A stretch of DNA of 8,912 nt from Pseudomonadota bacterium (lineage in GTDB: Bacteria > Pseudomonadota > Alphaproteobacteria > Caulobacterales > Aquidulcibacteraceae): positions 1-8,912 of the forward strand of contig JAEYPY010000255.1 of assembly GCA_023410295.1 (NCBI GenBank). Reading direction: 5' to 3'. The position numbers and the translations under genes were made by a program. The first letter of the stretch is position 1, and the number at the start of each line of letters is the position of its first letter. Below the pieces are notes generated by a model that searched no databases, was not told the origin of the DNA, and was given only the letters and a program-made list of their open reading frames with translations. Positions 4,770-8,912 of this stretch are shown in pieces.

Positions 4770-7700
4770 TTCTTTCCACCGTCGGCCAAGCCGTCGGCGG
4801 GCGCGTCTTCGGCGCCATTGGCGCAACGCTCGGCCGCATCGGCGGCTCCGTGCTGGGCCGGCACATCGATCAGCAGCTGTTCGGTGCCCGCCGTCAGTAT
4901 GAAGGGGCGCGGCTCACTGATCTGCATCTGCAAGGCTCCACCGAGGGCGCCTCGATTCCCGCAGTCTTCGGCCGCGTGCGTATCGCCGGCCAAGTAATCT
5001 GGGCGGCGCGCTTCAAGGAGCATGTGCGCACGCGCGACGTTGGCGGCGGCGGCAAGGGCGGCGGGCCGCGCGCCACTGCCCGCGAATATCGCTACACGCT
5101 GTCGTTCGCGGTTGGACTCTGCGAAGGCGAGGTCACGCGCATCGGTCGCGCCTGGGCCAATGGCGAACCGCTTGATCTCAGCCAGTACGCGTGGCGTCTG
5201 CACAAGGGCAGCGAAACGCAGGCGCCCGATCCGTTGATCGAGACGATCGAGGGCGAGGACAATGCGCCCGCCTACCGCGGCCTTTCGTACATCGTGTTCG
5301 AAGACATGCCGCTTGAGCGGTTCGGCAATGTCATCCCGCAGCTCTCGTTCGAGATCGTCCGGCCGACCGCGACGAGTGAAACACCGCGGCTTGAGCAAAT
5401 GCTGAAGGGCGTGTGTCTGATCCCGGGCGCGGGCGAGTTTGTGTACGCAACTGAGCCGGTGCTGCGCCGGCTGGGGCCGGGGCAAGATGTGGCTGAAAAC
5501 GTGCATGCCGAGCAGATGCGCGCCAATCTGCTGGTCTCGCTCGATCAGCTGGAAGCGGATTTCCCGGCGTGTGAGACGGTGACGTTGGTGGTCGCCTGGT
5601 TCGGCGATGATCTGCGCTGTGGTGAATGCACGATCCGGCCGGGCGTTGAGATCGCGGAGAAGGAAACGTTGCCCGTCTCCTGGCGCGCAGGCGGTGTGAC
5701 GCGCGGCGGGGCGTATGTTGTCAGTCAGCACGAAGGCGCGCCCGCTTTCGGCGGCACGCCGAGCGACGAAAGCGTCAAACAAGCGATCGCTGAGCTCAAA
5801 GCGCGCGGGTACAAAGTGGTGCTTTACCCGTTCCTGCTGATGGACGTGCCAGCGGACAATGCGTTGCCCGATCCTTATGGCGGCGCGGCGCAGGCAGCTT
5901 ATCCGTGGCGCGGCCGCATTACGCTCGATCCTGCGCCGGGTGTGAGCGGCTCGCCCGACAAGACGAGCGCGGCGACAGCCCAGGTGGTGGCGTTCTTCGG
6001 TGACGCAGCGCCGGCCGATTTCGGCGTAAGCGGCGGCGTTCCGACTTATAGCGGGCCGAGCGAATGGACGTACCGGCGCTTTATTCTGCATTACGCCAAG
6101 CTGGCGGCGCTCTCCGAGGGCGTTGACGCTTTCATCATCGGCTCGGAACTACGCGGGCTCAGCACGGCGCGCGACGACGCGGCGAGCTATCCGGCGGTGG
6201 CGGAGTTTCAGGCGCTGGCGGCGGACGTGCGCACGATGCTCGGCGGCGACGTGAAACTCACCTACGCGGCGGATTGGAGCGAGTATTTCGGCCATCAGCC
6301 GCAGGACGGTTCGGGCGATGTCTTGTTCCACCTCGATCCGCTCTGGGCCGATGCGAATATCGATGCGGTCGGCGTCGACTGGTATCCGCCACTCACGGAT
6401 TGGCGCAGCGGCGGCACGCATCTCGACGCCGCGCTCGGCCCAAGCATCCACGATCCGGACTATCTGCGCGGCCGCGTCGAAGCGGGCGAGAATTATGACT
6501 GGTTCTACGCCAACGACGAAGCGCGCGCGGTGCAGGCGCGCACGTCCATCAGCGACGGCGCGTATGACGAACCCTGGATCTTTCGCGCCAAGGATGTGCG
6601 CAGTTTCTGGAGCCGCGCGCACTATAATCGGCCGGGCGGCGTACGCGATGACACGCCGACGGATTGGGTCCCTGAGGCGAAGCCGGTTTGGCTGGTGGAG
6701 TTCGGCTGCCCGGCCGTGGACAAAGGATCGAACGCGCCGAACCTCTTCAGTGACGCCAAGAGCAGCGAAAGCGCGCTGCCGCCATTCTCCAGCGGCGCGC
6801 GCGATGATCTGATCCAGCGCCGCACGCTTGAAGCCTACCTCAATTATTGGGCCGATGACGAGAACAACCCGGTTTCAGCGCTTACTGGCGAGCCGATGAT
6901 CACGGAGATGAGCGCGTGGTGTTGGGATGCGCGACCGCACGCGGCGTTTCCCGCGCGCACTGATGTTTGGGCCGATGGTCCAGCATGGCGGCTGGGGCAT
7001 TGGCTCAACGGCCGTGCAGGGCTCTCCGAACTGGGCGAGGTAGTGGCGGCGATCTGCGCGCGTGCGGGTGTGGAGAGTCTCAACGCGACGTCCTTGCAAG
7101 GCGTCGTCAGCGGCTATGTCGTTGATGCGCCGGGGAGTGCGCGAGAGGCGCTGGAGCCGCTGATGGCGGCCTACGACTTCACCGCGGCGGAGCGCGCAGG
7201 CGAGATCGTGTTCTTCCATCGCGGCGCGGGTGAACCGGTTGAAGTCACGCTCGACGCCTTCGCTGCGGATGCGGACGCCGAGCTTTTCGCCCAGCGCGCC
7301 GATGCGGCCGATGCGCCGCTTGAAGCGCGCGTGCGGTTTCTCGATGGCGCGGCCGACTATCGCATCGCGAGCGTCAGCGCGCGCCGGCTCGATAGCGCCG
7401 AGGGCGGCGTTGTTTCATTGGATGCGCCCTTGGTGATGGAAAGCGAGATCGCTGACGCGCTTGCGCAACGCAGCCTGATGAACGCGCGCGCCGGTACGGA
7501 GACGCTGCACATCGCGCTTGGCCCCGCGCAGCTTGCGCTTGAGCCGGGCGACCAGCTGACGCTCGCTGGCGGCGATGCGTTCGAAATTGCGCGAATAGAG
7601 GATGCGGAGGTCCGGCGGCTTGAACTCACGCGGCTCCGTGCTTCCGCCGGCGCACAGCTTGCCAGACCGGAGTCCAATGCGCCGCCGCAGCCGTCGCTTG

Positions 7701-8590
7701 CGCCGACGCCCGCGTTCTCGGTGCTCGACCTGCCGCCCTTGCCCGGCGCGGAAAGCGACGGACGTCCGCTCGCGGCGCTCTTCGCTGATCCTTGGCTGGA
7801 CGCACACGAAGTTTATGGCGGCGGCGTGCGCCGCGCATCCGCCGCGCAGCCTGCGATCGTTGGCGCACTTTTGTGGGCGCTGTGGCCGGGGCCGGTGGAC
7901 CGTTGGGATGATGGCAATGTCATCCGCGTGAAGCTCTACGGCGGCGCGCTCGCCAGCGCCGAGATAGACGCCGTGCTCGCGGGCGCCAACGCGTTCGCCA
8001 TCGAAGCCGACGACGAGTGGGAGATTGTGCAAGCGCGCAGCTGTGTCCTTGTCGGTGAGAACGAATACGAGCTTTCGGGCTTTCTGCGCGGTTGCCTTGG
8101 TTCGGCGCACGCCATGCGTTCGCCGCATCCCGTCGGCGCACGCATTGTCAAACTCGACGAGCGCCTGGCTCGCATCGACATCGCCGCACACGAATGGAAC
8201 GAGGAAATCTCGGGCGATGCGCGTGCGGCGGAGCTGACGGTGACGCTGCCGCACGCTGCGCTGCGCCCTTGGGCGCCGGCGCATCTGCGCGCCAAGCGGC
8301 TCGCCAGCGGTGATGTCGCGATCAGCTGGTTGCGCTGCGCCCGGGCGGGGGATTCCTGGGGGCCAGGCGACCCGCCGCTTGGGTTTGCTGCCGAAGCCTA
8401 CCGGATTGAAGTGCTGGACGGTGGGGATGTGGTGAGAACTGTGGAGACGTCGAGCGCGGCCTACACCTATGCCGCGGCCGATCAGACCGCCGATTTCGGC
8501 TCTTTGCCCGGATCGTTGCAGCTCCGGGTCGCTCAGATCGGGGACAACGGCGCCGCAGGGTTGAACAAGCAGTTAACCATAACATTATAG
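4757..8590 (+). CDS. g15: GTA baseplate megatron / host-specificity protein with TIM-barrel domain
   Basis: A 1277-residue protein, the largest GTA structural component, expected as a trimer at the tail tip that contacts the recipient and helps the DNA cross its envelope. In order: a glycine-rich hydrophobic N-terminus (1-40, VGQAVGGRVFGAIGATLG) and RLTDLHLQGSTEGASIPAVF; a tail-tip region to about 430; a GTA TIM-barrel-like domain (about 430-730) with GSELRG (E464), WLVEFGCPAVDKGSNAPN (E648 in VEFG) and a closing WCWDARPHAAFP; a Phage-tail_3-like region (about 790-960); a proline-rich linker near 965-995; a domain containing LSGFLRGCLGS; and a C-terminal fibronectin-like domain (from about 1172) with GDSWGPGDPPLGF. 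The barrel resembles glycoside hydrolases, so the two glutamates could be catalytic; this is inference. I chose ATG 4757 (MAELVLSTVGQ), which overlaps the end of g14; the open frame extends to 4670 but only inside g14. Length is normal for the family. Confidence 0.94.
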   Translation: MAELVLSTVGQAVGGRVFGAIGATLGRIGGSVLGRHIDQQLFGARRQYEGARLTDLHLQGSTEGASIPAVFGRVRIAGQVIWAARFKEHVRTRDVGGGGKGGGPRATAREYRYTLSFAVGLCEGEVTRIGRAWANGEPLDLSQYAWRLHKGSETQAPDPLIETIEGEDNAPAYRGLSYIVFEDMPLERFGNVIPQLSFEIVRPTATSETPRLEQMLKGVCLIPGAGEFVYATEPVLRRLGPGQDVAENVHAEQMRANLLVSLDQLEADFPACETVTLVVAWFGDDLRCGECTIRPGVEIAEKETLPVSWRAGGVTRGGAYVVSQHEGAPAFGGTPSDESVKQAIAELKARGYKVVLYPFLLMDVPADNALPDPYGGAAQAAYPWRGRITLDPAPGVSGSPDKTSAATAQVVAFFGDAAPADFGVSGGVPTYSGPSEWTYRRFILHYAKLAALSEGVDAFIIGSELRGLSTARDDAASYPAVAEFQALAADVRTMLGGDVKLTYAADWSEYFGHQPQDGSGDVLFHLDPLWADANIDAVGVDWYPPLTDWRSGGTHLDAALGPSIHDPDYLRGRVEAGENYDWFYANDEARAVQARTSISDGAYDEPWIFRAKDVRSFWSRAHYNRPGGVRDDTPTDWVPEAKPVWLVEFGCPAVDKGSNAPNLFSDAKSSESALPPFSSGARDDLIQRRTLEAYLNYWADDENNPVSALTGEPMITEMSAWCWDARPHAAFPARTDVWADGPAWRLGHWLNGRAGLSELGEVVAAICARAGVESLNATSLQGVVSGYVVDAPGSAREALEPLMAAYDFTAAERAGEIVFFHRGAGEPVEVTLDAFAADADAELFAQRADAADAPLEARVRFLDGAADYRIASVSARRLDSAEGGVVSLDAPLVMESEIADALAQRSLMNARAGTETLHIALGPAQLALEPGDQLTLAGGDAFEIARIEDAEVRRLELTRLRASAGAQLARPESNAPPQPSLAPTPAFSVLDLPPLPGAESDGRPLAALFADPWLDAHEVYGGGVRRASAAQPAIVGALLWALWPGPVDRWDDGNVIRVKLYGGALASAEIDAVLAGANAFAIEADDEWEIVQARSCVLVGENEYELSGFLRGCLGSAHAMRSPHPVGARIVKLDERLARIDIAAHEWNEEISGDARAAELTVTLPHAALRPWAPAHLRAKRLASGDVAISWLRCARAGDSWGPGDPPLGFAAEAYRIEVLDGGDVVRTVETSSAAYTYAAADQTADFGSLPGSLQLRVAQIGDNGAAGLNKQLTITL
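8561..8589 (+). promoter_or_regulatory. Weak candidate sigma70-like promoter at the end of g15
   Basis: TTGAAC at 8561-8566 and CATTAT at 8584-8589 are 17 bases apart, each matching four of six consensus positions. They lie in a small AT-rich patch (8570-8589) that stands out in this GC-rich sequence and precede the J-domain gene, which otherwise lacks a visible promoter. The elements are still inside the g15 coding sequence, whose codons could explain them, so this is only a suggestion. Confidence 0.25.
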
Positions 8591-8687
8591 CCAGGCGGGC
8601 CAGAATGGTTCGCGTCCTGATTCCCTGTAGAGTCGGACCAGGGCCGAAACATCTGCCTTCGAAAAGGCTGGAGCGCTGTTCGACACC
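8591..8687 (+). other. Gap between g15 and the J-domain gene
   Basis: No convincing intrinsic terminator follows g15. The best hairpin pairs 8595-8601 with 8607-8613, with two G-U wobbles and no T tract. A tiny open frame, ATG 8605 to TGA 8691 (28 codons, arginine-rich, MVRVLIPCRVGPG at its start), ends in a TTGA overlap with the likely J-domain start at 8688. It could be a leader peptide but has no other support. Confidence 0.35.
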
Positions 8688-8912
8688 TTGAGTTGGGATC
8701 CTTACTCCGTCCTCGGCCTCAGCCGCACCGCAACGGCGGACGATATCCGCAAGGCGTATCGCGGCCTTGCCAAGGAGCTGCACCCCGACGTGCGCCCGGG
8801 CGACAAGCAGGCTGAGGAGAAATTCAAACGCGCGACGGCGGCGTTCAATCTCTTGTCCGATCCGGTGATGAAGTCGCGCTTCGACCGCGGCGAGATCGAC
8901 GCCGACGGCAAT
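8688..8912 (+). CDS. J-domain (DnaJ-like) co-chaperone, 5' part only
   Basis: The first 75 residues of a DnaJ-family protein, cut off by the window end. The J-domain is complete: DPYSVLGLSRTATADDIRKA (residues 4-23) for helices I-II, the invariant HPD at 32-34 in KELHPDVRPGDK that stimulates Hsp70 ATPase, and FKRATAAFNLLSDPVMKSRF for helices III-IV. The likely start is TTG at 8688 (MSWDPYSVLG), because no ATG or GTG occurs in this frame between the upstream TAG (8628) and the J-domain. The Shine-Dalgarno is poor, a GGAG at 8670-8673 being rather far away. It could be a DnaJ-A/CbpA-like protein with C-terminal substrate domains or a short J-protein; the rest is needed to tell. It is probably a host gene flanking the GTA cluster rather than part of the particle. 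Confidence 0.85.
   Translation, partial: MSWDPYSVLGLSRTATADDIRKAYRGLAKELHPDVRPGDKQAEEKFKRATAAFNLLSDPVMKSRFDRGEIDADGN

Noticed and set aside
4766..6091. Long 441-codon open frame on the minus strand, opposite g15
   Set aside because: It mirrors the codon periodicity of g15 in GC-rich DNA, its arginine/alanine/histidine-rich product resembles no family, and g15 on the other strand is unmistakable.
7415..8284. 289-codon minus-strand open frame opposite the C-terminal part of g15
   Set aside because: Antisense shadow of a GC-rich gene; low-complexity, arginine-rich product with no motif or ribosome binding site.
8595..8613. Hairpin after g15 as a transcription terminator
   Set aside because: Seven pairs include two G-U wobbles and no T-rich tract follows, so it does not meet the pattern of an intrinsic terminator.

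Overview
This window holds the distal (connector, tail and baseplate) half of a gene transfer agent (GTA) structural cluster of the Rhodobacter capsulatus RcGTA type. The DNA is very GC-rich and the protein families (GTA gp10, DUF3168, DUF2460, DUF2163/BR0599, GTA TIM-barrel 'megatron') in this order are the hallmark of the vertically inherited alphaproteobacterial GTA. A Caulobacterales/Hyphomonadaceae-like host is my guess from protein style and the palindromic intergenic repeat, not something the sequence proves. No integrase, replication, lysis or terminase gene lies in the window; g1-g5 (terminase, portal, protease, capsid) are expected just upstream.

Layout, all on the + strand: 1-145 is non-coding and packed with inverted repeats. 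From 146 to 8590 come ten tightly packed genes: g6 adaptor (146-706), g7 stopper/head-tail joining protein (703-1023), g8 tail terminator (1020-1421), g9 major tail tube protein (1430-1846), g10 and g10.1 tail assembly chaperone-like proteins (1846-2151, 2144-2326), g11 short tape measure (2323-2841), g12 distal tail protein (2838-3440), g13 hub (3457-4329), g14 NlpC/P60 peptidase (4326-4769) and g15 megatron (4757-8590). After a 97-base gap an unrelated J-domain gene begins (8688) and runs off the window.

The genes act in order of assembly: g6-g8 close the filled head and cap the tail, g9 polymerises as the tube around g11 with the help of g10/g10.1, and g12-g15 build the baseplate that recognises the recipient and opens its envelope. 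Most junctions are ATGA/GTGA/TGATG overlaps, so translation is probably coupled along one long mRNA.

The most notable irregularity is in g12: its reading frame stops at 3440, but the C-terminal ending expected for the family (PLIEV) is encoded in the -1 frame and ends at 3457 in a TAATG overlap with g13. One missing T in the run at 3407-3409 would explain it. This suggests a recent frameshift in the distal tail protein or a sequence error.
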